Assembly (NCBI GenBank): GCA_032358255.1
Contig: JAULBX010004555.1
Location: 65,280-129,279 of the forward strand
Direction: 5' to 3'
Source: Heterotrichella gracilis
Taxonomy: Eukaryota > Sar > Xanthophyceae > Tribonematales > Xanthonemataceae
Length of the DNA stretch: 64,000 nt
The position numbers and the translations under genes are program-made. Shown piece by piece: positions 35,196 through 47,243 of the stretch (positions within the stretch are counted from its first letter, which is position 1; every line of letters begins with the position of its first letter). The notes beneath the pieces are model-generated. The model saw nothing but the letters and a program-made list of their open reading frames with translations. It was not told the DNA's origin and did not search any database.

Positions 35196-37609
35196 GACTC
35201 CTGTGGTAGGGTGTATGCCACATGGCCGGGCTGCGTTGGAGGTTGGTAGGGAAGGGGTGGCGGGCGGAGGGGAGTTGAACGGGGGGGTGGTGGGCGGATG
35301 CTCAATTTTGTGCTCCTGGGCGTTTTTTTTTGACCCAGTGTTTTCATTAGGGCTTGTGCATTCACTCTGGACCCATCAGCCTCGGCACCACATCGCTGGC
35401 TTTCCACGGCTGTTGTGGTGTAGTGCTGGGCCTCCCTTCAAAGCAACAGGCTGTTGTGTTGGTTTTGTGATGCATCTGACGTTGCGCGGACGTAGCGGAA
35501 TCGCGAAAGGGAAGGCGGTTGATTCAGTGAACGATGTTCGCTTATCACAGTACTTGGCTATTTAAGACGTTGCAACCTCAAATCAACGTGAATGGAGGGT
35601 CTGGTGATCACCTAGTCACGCCTATATACGGGGTATGGCAATGCCCTCAGGGGATGCTTCTCATGCATACTGCCACACCTGCAAGGCAAGCCTGGCCGCA
35701 CACGGACTCAGCCCCTGTACCTTACCCCCACGCCAGGCCTGTGAGTAGACCGGTCTTGGGAAGCATTGGGTGTGGTGCTCTGATGTGAGCCAGTGGGCCC
35801 CTAAAAATCATCCTCTGTGCGTCCCCGTTCTTCCTTTCCTGGGAGCATGTACCCTCCCAAAGCCTTGCCTAGGGTAGCCTGAGGCATGTGCCACCTCCCG
35901 GACAGACAGGGAGTGCATCAGTGTACAGGGTTGCAATGATCTTGACACTTTTTCCACACTTTTTCTTGGTTTATAGGCTTATTTGGGAGATTGGTGGTGC
36001 AGTGATCTGTAACCAGCCCTTCAAGGGTCAACAAGGGTTTGTTGCAGGAGGTAACCGGTAACCTTTGCTTAACGGTTTTACGCAGCTGCCTGGAACACTA
36101 TGGATACCGTGCCCTCCACCAACTGGGTTCCTGCGTGGTACCCCCTTTGTGCAACAAGTAGTCGAGTCAAAAGCAAGTGGGCTTGGGAGTGGGTGGTGGT
36201 TACAGGAGGAGTTGTGCGGTTATACCACTGGTGCCTTTCAAATCAGTCTTGAGAAGCTCTAATAAGCAAGTGCTGACACGGCAAAGTCTGGCAACACTGG
36301 CTGCACAATGGGTATAACAAAGCTGGGGCTGCCAGCGCTCTTTTGCTGCAGTAAAGGCTGTATCTAGGGCTTCCTGTCAGTCAGCTGCCAGTGACGTGCT
36401 GATCGTCGTCCTGGGCATCTTGCCACTTCCTACTTCACTCCTACTTCACTACTGGTATCTCCACGATATCCGTGATGACTGCAATGGGGGGCAGCGAGGG
36501 GCATGTCAGGCACACTCTTGAGATGACACCCCAAACAAAGACGATATGCAAGCTATAAACAAAAAACAGCTTTCCATCAGGTTACACCTCAAAAGAGGGG
36601 TTTGCTGCCCTTCCATAGCACAAACTGCTCAAGCGATATTGCATGCATACACTTTTCACCATGGGATGGAACTGTGCTTCAGGATAACAGGTACCCGGCA
36701 CAACTGTAGATTACCTTGCTGCCCTGCTTGGCCGTCCTTCCATTGCGCAGCACGGTAGTACACGGCTTCCCGAGTCTTGGCCTTGGTCCTGAATGGCTCC
36801 TTCATGGCAGCCCGCACCATGTCCGCACACAGGTTACCATACTTGAGGTAGGTCATACCAGCCACCCTCCAGTAAGAGGAAGCTGACGCGGTGGAGGACA
36901 TCTGGGCTGGATATGGCTTCAACCAGCGTCTATTGGTAACCTACACCTGGTGACCTTCAGTAAAGGGATGGGAGGTTGGCTGGTTCAGCACAACCCAGGA
37001 CGGCACCAAATTGGTGGCACAACACAACAGCACCCCGGATGCAAGGTTGTCGACGGTTTCTGGGGTAAGCTGGGTCGATATCACCTCCCAACGGGGCTTG
37101 ATAGAATGAAGGCAGCGTCATGTTTTGTCCGCCTGCCACCTGGGTGGCCTAGCGGCGGTTCCGCCTACCTGGTTTCCGAGTCTCAAGCTCGATTTGGAGC
37201 ACATCTGATGCTTATAACGTTCTTTTGTCTCGAGCTCGTTGCCATCGTGCTACTGGAAAGCGATATTTCTTTACTGGTGAACGAGGTTCTGGGTTGCGAG
37301 CGGTGCAGCGTGTAAAGCCGCATCCAGGCTGGCAAATGATGCATGCATGTCGCTGCACACCAGGGCGAACTGGTTTGCACACGCACCAATTCCCTCCTAT
37401 TACCCGCCCAGTGCTGCAAAGCAGCCTTTACTCGTACTTGGGCGCTGTTCAAATTACCTGACTACCGTATAGTCTAAGTAACTTGACCAAGTCAGCCATA
37501 TTCCTCTAAATCAGGCTAGTCACATGAGAGACCACCCAAGGTGGCAAGGTGCAGCCAGCTAACAAAGGCTTGGCGCAAATTTTCAATCACCTGAGGCCCA
37601 GCCCTTGTG
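35196..37609. other. Intergenic, no recognised gene
   Basis: I recognise no gene in the 2.4 kb between the pyrophosphatase 3' copies and the carboxypeptidase start. Open frames such as 35161-35565 (plus) and 36656-36922 (minus) are not matched to any family. The carboxypeptidase promoter should lie just below 37610. Confidence 0.45.
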
Positions 37610-40600
37610 ATGCCACCATCTTTAAGATGCAAACTGGGCAACGGCAGCTTCCGCACCACTGCTTCCCTCCTCCTAGTGCTGCTCACCATAGCAGTGGTGT
37701 CAACCCATGGAGCACCCACCACAGCCACACCCACACCCACCACCTCCGCCTCCAATACTGGTGTGAAGACGCCACCACAACCTCCCTGCAGAGGCACTAG
37801 CTGCAAACCTGCGCCAAGGAAACCGCCACCTGTGGCCAAGAAACCCATCTCACCAGCAGCTGCGCGCGCGGCATACAGGGTGAAAAGCCTGCCTGGGTGG
37901 AGCAAGCCCCTTGGCTTTGGGCTGTACTCTGGGTGAGTGCAGCAGCACAGTCACACTTGTAATACGACTACAAGTGTGGTCCCAGGATTGGTGCATCAAA
38001 TCCACATGCCACACGCCATGCAATCCTGTCCCACATAGGGTGGACAGCTCACCTGGGGGGGAGCAAGCTTTTGAAGCGTTTGAATTTGGGCTCTGCTGTG
38101 GGTGGGTGCATCAAACACAATTCCAGGCGCATCTACAATACGTTTGCATGGGGTGCAACCATTTGTTGCATCCCGCGAGTGTGCATGCCACACGCCATGC
38201 AACCCTGTCCCACTAGGGTGACCCCGACCACAGTCCACTCGTACGCCTATCCTTAAGCAAGCGCAGTCACCCGTGCACGTGGGCATGCAGTGTGTAGGCA
38301 AAAGAGGCACCACCTGTGCCGGTGGAAGTGATGTCCAAACCCTCAACCCTACCTCCCCCCACCAACCACCTGCCCCCTGGATCCAGGTACCTCACCCCCT
38401 TAATAATATAACCCAAAACCTGCACGTAAAACCTTAAATGAGTTTGTGCCCGTGTGCAGTTACCTCACCAACATGGCCAGTAACCCCCTCGTACTGTTGG
38501 AGGCGATGTCAAACCCTAATCATAATTCCTAAACCCTAACGTGAAACCCTAAGTGAGTTTGTGCATGTGTGCAGGTACCTCACCACCGTTGCCACCAACC
38601 ACCTGTTCTTCGTACTGGTCGAGGCGGTGTCCAAACCCTAACACCTAAAACTCTAAACCCTAATTTCCCACCTGTTCTCTGTGTGCAGGTACATCACCAC
38701 CGTGGCCACCAACCACCTCTTTTTCGTGCTGGTAGAAGCGGTGTCCAAACCGGGTGAAGCGCCGCTCATCCTGTGGCAAAACGGGTAGGTCCTGAAACCC
38801 TTCAGGGTTTTTGTTTAAGCCCTCCCCACATGTTTGAACAAAGACTACACTCTTATCTGCAGCGCCCCAGGCATTTTTGGGGTTTAGGGTTCAGGTTGCG
38901 CACTGATAAGAGCTCTAGGTTGGTCTTTGCAAACCCTAAACCCTAAAGCTTTGCCCCATATTGCAGGGGCCTTGGTTGCTCCAGTGTGGGAGACGGGAGC
39001 TTGGGCCAGCAGGGCCCCTTCTTGGGCGCCAGATGCCACCGGCACCAAGCTGGTGCCAAACCCCTAATCCCTGAACCTAAACATCAAACAATGTATCATG
39101 ACCATGCTGTATTGCCGTTTTCCCGCAATTGCCTGAACTCTAAAGTCACATATTTGTTGCAGTGGACCCGGCTGGGAGGCGGGGTCTTGGGTGAATTAGG
39201 CCCCTTCTACCCAGATGCCACCGGCACCAAGCTGGTGCCAAACCCTAAACCCTAAACCCTCTAGCACTATCTGGATCATGACCTCTGTACATTATTCTTG
39301 CCTACGATCACCTTAACACAAGAGCCTTGCCCTGTGATGCAGAGGACCCGGCTGCTCCAGTGTGGGAGGCGGGTTCTTGGGTGAATTAGGCCCCTTCTAC
39401 CCAGATGCCACCGGCACCAAGCTGATTTCCAACCCCTACTCATGGAATCGAGTGGCCAATGTTGTGTTTCTCGAGGGGCCGGTGGGGACTGGGTTCTCCT
39501 TTTCGACCAAAGCAGGGGGCGCAAAGTCAAGTAAGGATGTGCAGGGTGGTGGTGATATGGATAAGGGCTCACATGGTCATGGTTGTGCTACAAGCATCCC
39601 CTTTCATGTTGTCAAAAACATCATGCACAGGTGCACCTCGCCCACCCAGTACCCTCCCCCATCTCAGTACCCCCATGCGCCCCGCTGCGCATGCTTCACC
39701 CCAACCCCCACCCATCCACCCACCCCACCTCCCACCCGTGCCGACCCAACCCACACCACCCATACACCCACCTCATCCCACCACCTACCCGTAGAGGCCC
39801 ACACCACCCACCCCACACCCACCTCACCCCACACCCCACCCACCCACCGCACCCCACATCCGTGCAGACGACGCCCTGCAAGCCGCTGACACCCTCCACT
39901 TCCTCCTACGCTTCCTCACCATCTTCCCCCAATTTGCAAACTCCCCCCTGTGGCTCGCTGGGGAGAGCTATGCGGGGCATTACGTGCCAACCCTGGCAGA
40001 ATTGGTGCTGAATCACAACGACGAGGTGGCCAAATCGAAGAGGATGAATTTCAAGGGGGTGATGATAGGTGCGCAGCAACTCGGAAGGGGCGGGGCTGGC
40101 ATGCACCGCCGCTCCCTATGCGCATTCACAGGCAGAAAATTATTTGAAAATGCGCATTCACATGGTAGAAAATTATTTGAAAATGTGCATTCACATGGTA
40201 GAAGATTATATTTACTAGGATACTTGCAATATTATTGCATGCAATCGTGTGAGCCACTACGGGCCAACCCTGGCGGAATTGTTTCTGCAATCACAATGCC
40301 AAGGTGGTGAAATCGAATAGGATCGGCTTCAAGGGGGCGCACTAGCTAGTGAGGATGCGTAGTCAAATACCCTCTCCCTGTTCCATCCCTTTCACCTCCT
40401 CCAACCAATCCCCTGTGCAGGCAACCCCTACACCGACGCCACCATCGACAACCGCGCATCCATCACCACCCTGTGGACCCACAACGCGATATCGGACGAG
40501 ACCTTCAAAGGCACCAACGCCAAGTGCAACGCAACTGCGCAGCTGCGGCACACCCGCGCTACCCAGTTGCTGGATGCCGCGCCGGCGCCATCTGGCGCCA

Positions 40601-42844
40601 TGTCAGCATCGCCTAGCGCTGAGCTGGCGCCTGTGGATGCCACATTAGCGAATTCAAGCGCTGAGCTGACGCCATCCGGCGCCACGTCAACGCCAGCTGG
40701 CGACACTGCGGCGTCCCGCGCTGCAGTGGCGTTGGCCGCGGTGGAACCCCAGCGCCATGCGCTGGCGGTGGAGAAGACTGCGGTGGGTGTAAATTTATTT
40801 TTTGACTTGTTAATAGTAATTAAAATGAAGCCCGAAACAAATTCAATTTGAGACTTGTCATGGCGATTGTGAACACAGAGGAGGGTGAAGAAATGCAATG
40901 TAGCATGATTGTATGCCACTCTGAAGTGTACCAATCAATTAATATAACCGCCATCCAAACTCTGACCCCGGTCCCCCCACCGCACCCTTGCAGTGCAGGT
41001 GCTCCTGCTGACAGCATCGCCTGGCATACGACGAGCTTGGGACCCAAAACACCAACAAACTCAGGACACCTGCAACCTGTTCTTGGGATTGCATTTTTTG
41101 CATGCAGACTCGGCTCACCACAAAACCTTCTCTTTTCCTAGCTCAAAACCCTAGTACAAACCCTAACCCATCCTCCTGCAGTGCGGCTGCGCCTGCTGGC
41201 AGCAGCAGCTGGCATACGAGCTGGGTACCCTCAACACCTACAACCTCATTGGGGACACATGCGACATCTTCTCGGGATTGCAACTCCAGCAGGCGGCCCG
41301 CCTGACCGCCAGCATCACACTGCACCCCCTGGCTGCGCTGTATGCGGGAGCGGGGGTGGGGGGCCTGGGCCGGAGGTACAACACGCAGGGTCTGCCCAAT
41401 CCAGGTGGGTGGGTGGTGGGGATGGTGGGGGGTGGTGGAAAGGTACGGTTGGCGGTGATGGTGGGGGGTGGTGGAAAGGTACGGTTGGCTGTGGTGGAGG
41501 CATGTGGAGGGTTCTGGGCACGTGTCCGTTGCCGCACCCGTCACTGACCCTCTGTGGCATCCCCATGCACCCCCGGGCTGCGCTGTATGCGGGTGTGGAG
41601 GTGGGGGGCTTGAGGGGGCGGTACAACACGCAGGGTCTGCCCAATCCAGGTGGGTGGGTGGTGGGGATGGGGGGTGGAGAAGGGGAGGGGGAGGGGGTAC
41701 CCCCAGGGCCTGTTGTCACTGCTTCCCACCACATCACCACCCAAACTTGCACCATCAGCTGCAATCGCCACCAAACCCGCCCTGCCCTAAATGCAATCGT
41801 CAGCATTGCACCCACCACTGCCCCCCACATCCCGCCCCCTGTACAAATCCCACACCAACGCCAATACCCACCATTTCACCACCCCCATCCGCAGCCCCGC
41901 GCGACCCCTGCTTAGACGAAAACACCGCCACCTATCTGAACGCGCTCGCCACCCGCACCGCGCTCCATGCAAGGGGGGATTTGTCGTGGAATTTGTGTTG
42001 CGGGGACTGCTGGGATGACTCGCCAGGGGTCAAGGTGTACTCGATGCTCCCGCTGTACAAAAAGCTGCTGGCCAGGGGCGATGCCAAGGGCTTGACCTGG
42101 CTTATGTACTCAGGTGGGGCTGTGAAAAGCCCTTAGGGCAAGGAAAGGGCATTTAATGGAGGGAATCGCTGTCTAGGGTGCAGGGTTTCAGCCAGTGGCT
42201 TCAAGCCTGTTTTCTGAAACTTGTGGACTAAGTTGATAGTATGAAAAGCTGCTGGCCAGGGGCGATGCCAAGGGCCTGGCGTGGCTTGTGTACTCAGGTG
42301 GGGCTGAAATCAGATGGGCGTTTGAGTGGGGTGAACAAGTTTTAGGGTTTACAGTTTTCCCACGGCCTTCGAGCCATGTCCCAGAAACTCCTCCCTTTAA
42401 CCCCACTCCCCCTCCTCTCCTGCAGCCCCCGCAAGCGACCAGGACTCCATCGTCCCCACCGCCGGCACACGCGCCTGGCGGCTCTCCCTGGGACACACCA
42501 TAGCCTCTCCCTGGGGACCATGCTCTCCTCCTCATGCCCTGAAAAGTTTCTAAAAAAATCGTAGATGTTCCTCACACATCTGGCAACATTCCCCCGCAGG
42601 TGATCAAGATTCGATCGTTCCCACCACCGGCACCCGCGCCTGGCTGCGATCCCTGGGACTCGCCACCACCTCGCCCTGGGAGGCGTGGTACTCGGGCTCG
42701 GGACAGGTGGCCGGGTGGACGATAGGTTATGAAAAGGGGGTGAGGCTGGCCACTGTGCGGGGCGCGGGCCATTTTGTGCCTTATGATCAGCCGGAGCGTG
42801 CGCTGCACTTGGTCACCCAGACCCTAAAGGGTTTGGACCTGTGA
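37610..42844 (+). CDS. Serine carboxypeptidase, peptidase family S10, secreted/vacuolar, 618 aa, 8 exons
   Basis: Exons: 37610-37932, 38689-38784, 39343-39530, 39868-40068, 40421-40782, 41182-41404, 41895-42113 and 42600-42844. All joins are in phase. It should remove C-terminal residues from peptides in an acidic compartment. An N-terminal signal peptide is visible (hydrophobic core [13 protein letters not shown], residues about 15-30), then a Pro/Thr/Lys-rich linker to about 90. The substrate motif is WQNGGPGCSS (about 137-146), the nucleophile Ser236 in GESYAGHY, the acid Asp541 in GDQDSIVP and the base His595 in [11 protein letters not shown], so the triad is complete. At 618 aa it is longer than the usual 450-500. 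The excess is the N-terminal linker and an Ala/Ser/Pro-rich insert of about 60 residues in exon 5. The ATG at 37610 gives the signal peptide. Confidence 0.95.
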
Positions 42845-43080
42845 GGTGGGGTGGGGCAGAGGGGGGGTGGGCACTCACGTTCTTGGGCATCTCAAAAAGC
42901 TTGGGCACTGCAATTCTCAAGGGTTTGGACCTGTGAGGGGGGGGTGGGGGTGCGGTCACATGCGCCAAGTGTGTGCCATGTGGCGCTGTGCATACCCTCG
43001 TGAGGGTGTGTGTGGCTTGGTACCTTACGACCAGCCTGAGTGTGCGGTGCACATGCTTGCCAGGCTACGTCAGGGCACGT
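38035..43080 (+). repeat. Degenerate exon-end copies in and after the carboxypeptidase gene
   Basis: Copies lie at about 38045-38110 (3' end of exon 1), 38382-38400, 38459-38512 and 38570-38640 (5' part of exon 2, lengthening toward the real exon), 38967-39055 and 39164-39245 (5' part of exon 3), 40250-40345 (3' part of exon 4), 40990-41095 (5' part of exon 6), 41565-41665 (3' part of exon 6), 42243-42310 (3' part of exon 7), 42424-42535 (5' part of exon 8), and 42885-42945 and 43015-43080 (3' end of exon 8, past the stop). Several keep AG or GT. Confidence 0.87.
40121..40208. repeat. 32-33-bp tandem repeat, nearly 3 copies
   Basis: The unit GCATTCACATGGTAGAAAAT plus TATTTGAAAATG recurs with a 32-33 bp period in the intron after carboxypeptidase exon 4. 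Confidence 0.85.
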
Positions 43081-45248
43081 GAAGGGTGGGTGGGCGAGGT
43101 GTGAGGAAATAACGCTACCGTAACGATTGCAAATGTTGATGGCAGTTTAATTGTCGGGTGTTTCTTGAGCGAGGGCTTTGAGTGAGTGCGTTGAGAGGGC
43201 CTGCAGCAGCAATTGGAAGAGGATCTGGGTGAGGTAATATTGCCAGTAGTGGCTATCCTCCGGCTTGTCATATGGTACAAAGGGGCAACTAAATAGGGTA
43301 CCATCGCCAATACTATCACCGTACCAAGGCGTATTTTGCATGGTATTACTTTATTGTGTATGTTTTATTGAGTACTGAGGACTGTTACTTGATAGTAGCT
43401 ATTTTTTCCTATAATCGCTATGGGTACCTACCTAGGTAGACTGTTTACGCCTCATCACTAGCCAGGCCAGCTTGGTAATTGGTCTCAAAAATTCTAGATG
43501 AGTTTCCATACCAAGCATTGGCAGATGCTTTGCAGCTGGTCAAGTTGTATGAGGTTTCAAGAAAATTCAAATTTACACTCCATATGCAACACAGTACTCA
43601 GCAACACGTACTATTCTTTAATTCAATCTACCTGATCTGGTCAATATTGAACAAGGCAGCACTAGTGATCCGATTACGCATGCCATGCACAACATTAATG
43701 TTTGGATGTTTAACAATGCCATTGGTTGACAATTTGTCAACCAATCATGCATGTGGCGGCCACCCGGAGCATGCATGGCACTGCTGCAGCCTAGGCACTT
43801 CTTGCATGCTGCTGCAATTGAGCATGCTTGCAAGCTTGGGTAAGCCAGCACTGGCAACCCAATATAATAATATGGCGCCCTGCAGTACTGCACGTGCACA
43901 CTTTTCACCAAGACTTTTAAGATTAAAATTGGTTACCCATGATTGTGATAGTATCACCCGGTATTACCCGGTAGAGGCTGCCATACTGTATAAATGTGGT
44001 GGCATATATGCACTGACTTAATAAGTTATAAATATCCATGCACGATGCCATGCATGGATATTTATAATCAGTGCGGCATTAATCAATTATGATTATCCAT
44101 GCCATGCAGTGCTTCGGATTCCACGGGTGGCCACATGTCACATACGGTATACAGTATGCACACGTGTGCAGTGCCACTAGTAGCTGGCTACGTGCGTCAT
44201 GCAGCCGCCGAATCATCCGGGATTCACTGTAACATGTGAACTGCTGGGGACTCCTAGGCTAGGAGCTCCTCGCACACAGGGGCAAACCAGTCACTGCGGC
44301 ACTGCAACGTGGTGAAATTATGTCAACTATTGTAGCTACCAGGTCCTGGAACAAGTGGCAACGTGACAAAGTGTAATTACACTGTACGAAGCCCACCGTG
44401 ACGGTGATTTATTTGGGTTTCTGAAAGGTTCCTGGTGCCAAGGTCCAAGCCAGTGCCCCCCTGGCTTGGACTGATCGATCCCATTCTTCCTTTCTAAACG
44501 GCAAAATCTGACGGCATCAAGGACTACGATAATTGTCAAGTCCTTGTCACAGTCCTGCCTGCCTCGACACTTGTCAAACCTAGCCAAGCTGCCCAAATAC
44601 TGGAATGTCACAGACCACTGCCCCCTCATCCTTCTCAAGCACCTGAATTAATGGTACCCGCACCACAGGCTGGTCCACAGCCCCCTAACACCTGGGAAGC
44701 TTGCTTTCTTCTGCAGCTGATACCCCGCTTGTGTGGCTGCATGCCTTGTGAGCCGTCAAAACGCTGCCCCTCCCATTGTCGGTCCCGCCCCCTTTCAAAC
44801 CATAAAATACCGCCTTGCTCCCCCCTCCTTCCCCCCTCCTTCCCCCCTAGTGCTAGCGCTGGCTGCCTGTGCACGATCCTGCACTTCTTAACCAGGTCTA
44901 GGGTCCACCTTTGATCATGGGTCCAGCACCACAGCAGCAACCACCCAGGAAAGTAGCCTCCTTCCAAATTGCAGCGCCACATCCGCCCATGGAACCAAAG
45001 CGGCTGCCAAAACTGCTCCACCGCCCCTTCCTGCCTCTTGGAAAGCCAAGCGCTGGATACCTCATCGCAATCCGGCACTTTCTCAGCAGGCTTAGTGTCC
45101 ATCCATGCTAGTAGAGCTGATGGTAGCCTCACCACAGCAGATCTCCCCTCCGCTGCACAGCCACCTCCCAAGCACACCCTATGAACGCCTCCTGATAGTC
45201 GAAACTGCTACACCCCCCTTCCTCCCCACCTCAACCCTGTAAGCGTGA
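42845..45248. other. Intergenic, AT-rich in part, no recognised gene
   Basis: This is the convergent spacer. Positions 42885-43080 and 44845-45110 hold exon copies from the genes on either side. 43330-44340 is AT-rich with many TGCATGCA motifs and a 17-bp-arm hairpin at 44026-44067. A plus-strand open frame of 180 codons (43479-44021) has no recognisable domain and an AT-rich composition unlike the genes here. Confidence 0.45.
44026..44067. repeat. Inverted repeat, 17-bp arms, 8-nt loop
   Basis: TTATAAATATCCATGCA (44026-44042) and its exact reverse complement (44051-44067) flank CGATGCCA. It lies about 1.2 kb after the carboxypeptidase stop in AT-rich DNA, too far away to be its terminator. 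Confidence 0.85.
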
Positions 45249-45600
45249 CTACCTCTTCACGATCCCGCACTTTTTCAGCAGGTCCAGGGTCCACTCGTGC
45301 TCCTCCAGGAAGCCAGTGCAGTAGTCATACACCGATTTGCTCTTAAGGCGCTGATCGGTGGTGCATTCCAGTGGGACCTCCCACGGGTCTGGGCAGGGGT
45401 CGTTCATCCTGATGTGCGCGGTGGCCCTGCGAGAGGGGGGTTTAGGGTTTGGGGTTTGAAATCCAGTCGGTGGGACTTCCCAAGGGTCTGGGCAGGGGTT
45501 ATTTGTCCTGTGCGCGGTGGCCCTGCGTGCAAAGATCCAGGGTTTGGGGTTACAACCAGTGCATCCGGATGTGAGCGGTGGCCCTGGGTGAGGGGGTCCA
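44845..45600 (-). repeat. Degenerate copies of the last exon of the membrane-protein gene
   Basis: Upstream in gene orientation, copies of the 5' part of exon 45426-45249 lie at about 45450-45530 and 45555-45600. Downstream, past the stop codon, lie copies of its 3' part at about 44860-44915 and 45045-45110. The 44860 copy still reads WTLDLVKKCRIV, compared with WTLDLLKKCGIV in the gene. Confidence 0.75.
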
Positions 45601-46921
45601 GGGTTTAGGGTTTGGGGTTACAGTAAAAGGAACTTCACAATATCTGGCAAGGGTCGCTCATCCTGCTGTGTGCTGTATGCTGTTTACGGTTCACAGTCAG
45701 TGGCGTGGCCATCAAGTCCATGGTTCATTCTGGCGTGTGGGTAGACAAGCAGTTGCATGGGACACACCCCCAGGCCAGGACATTCCTATGGGGAAAAAGC
45801 TGGTTATTTTGTTGGCAACAGACGGGTTGTTTTGTTGGGAATACCAGGCTGTGCTTACCTTGGGTCGATGTGCTGCACCTCCTTCTGCAGAGAGCAAAGG
45901 ATCGTGTTACCAACGTGGCGGGTAGAGTGGATGCATGCAGTGGGTCACAGCAAGGTAAAGCTGGTAGCTCACCTGTCCCCCGCTGAAGAGCACCAGCAGA
46001 AGCAGCACTGCAGCCATGACTGTGGCCAGCACTATGCATATGATCCGCATCATGGGGACACGCACAGCCTCTGCCTCCTGCACAACACAGGGAACGCTCT
46101 GAGTTCAGCCTGGCTCTGTAGTCCCCACTTTCGGGTCCCTTCTGGGGACTCAGTGGTTATAAGGAGTGTCAAATGCCACCACACAAACTTCACTAAGACA
46201 GCTCAACATGATCGACGGACGGTGGTGGGATGGACAGTTCCCACCGTTCACTGTAAGACCAGGCCATTTGCAACCAGCCCTAAACAACCAGATCAGTTGT
46301 GGCATGCCCTCTCATTACAACATACTTGAGCAGTGAGATCGTGCCAGAAACGGTATAAGCCCTGCCAGGAATATATAGTTGGGTGGTGCAAGCTTGTGCA
46401 AGCTTGGTTGCTAACTAGGTGATATGCATGCATCTGACTACCATGATGTAGATGGGGCGTACCTGGGCTAGCGCCTTCTTCCGTAGGAGTGACTTCCTCT
46501 CCTGCACAGTCCCCTCAGTTGGGTCGATCGCAGCTGACTCCGTCCGGATGGAGATCTCGTCGTTCGTCAACGCTGACTGCAGCTCAGCATCTTGCTGCTC
46601 CAGCTGCATGCGCAGGGCTTCCAACTTGGCTGAGGCCTGGGGAGCCATCGCAAGCTTTTCAACGGCCCAAAGGTGGGCCACGCTGCTGCTGGTAAACAGA
46701 TTGCCAGGCTACGTTGAACCACTGCGTCTGGGATTGTTGGGTGTGAGGGTCAAGGCAAAGATGAGTGTTGTGCCCAGCACTGAGATCGTCCAGGACAGCT
46801 CTTTCACGGAGATGGGCAAGGCAGGAGCTCGATCACCTAGGAGAAATAGAGTGTGGGCCACCAAAAGTAAACCTTGAAGGGCTCCCAACCTCTTTTTCAA
46901 AGTTTGGCTTGTGGAAAACAT
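45249..46921 (-). CDS. Unidentified membrane protein with coiled coil, 246 aa, 5 exons
   Basis: Exons: 46921-46713, 46685-46463, 46077-45973, 45884-45859 (26-nt microexon) and 45426-45249. All joins are in phase. The N-terminus has two hydrophobic stretches (LLLVAHTLFLLG about 18-29, and SWTISVLGTTLIFALTLT about 41-58). A charged helical region with coiled-coil heptads follows (KLEALRMQLEQQDAELQ). A strong transmembrane helix comes next (IICIVLATVMAAVLLLLVLF). The hydrophilic tail has spaced cysteines (NDPCPDPW, LECTTD, YDYCTGFL, KKCGIVKR). I recognise no family. The ATG at 46921 is the first in an unbroken frame. The acceptor of exon 2 is a triple NAG with three in-frame choices. The gene is divergent from Tic20 across 322 bp, which might mean shared regulation but does not prove a plastid role. 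Confidence 0.7.
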
Positions 46922-47243
46922 CCACTATTTGTTCGGAAAATGTTTTTTTATTATTATTTAAAAATTATTTATTTACATAATTATGCTTCTCTCCGGCATC
47001 ATGATTCCCATGTGGGGACATGTTCTTTGCTGACAAGCTGTGCTGTTGCATATCTATACCGCAGCCTCAACTACACCCTATTATAGCGTTCAGAGCTCAC
47101 TCTCAATATACATCCCGCTTGTCTCGGTTGGATTCGCGTGGCTACAACAACGCACTTCACCCCCACACACCCGCCATCAGGACCGAAACTCCTCCACCCA
47201 ATACCCTCCTTACTGGTAGCCCTTCAACCCCTGTGGTGCAAAC
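46922..47243. promoter_or_regulatory. Divergent promoter region, membrane protein / Tic20
   Basis: The 322 bp between two opposed start codons includes an AT-rich block at about 46937-46985. Both promoters should lie here. No specific element was assigned. Confidence 0.5.

Noticed and set aside
43479-44021. 180-codon plus-strand frame as a gene
   Set aside because: AT-rich, no domain, no splice partners and composition unlike the genes of the window; kept only as a note in the spacer entry.
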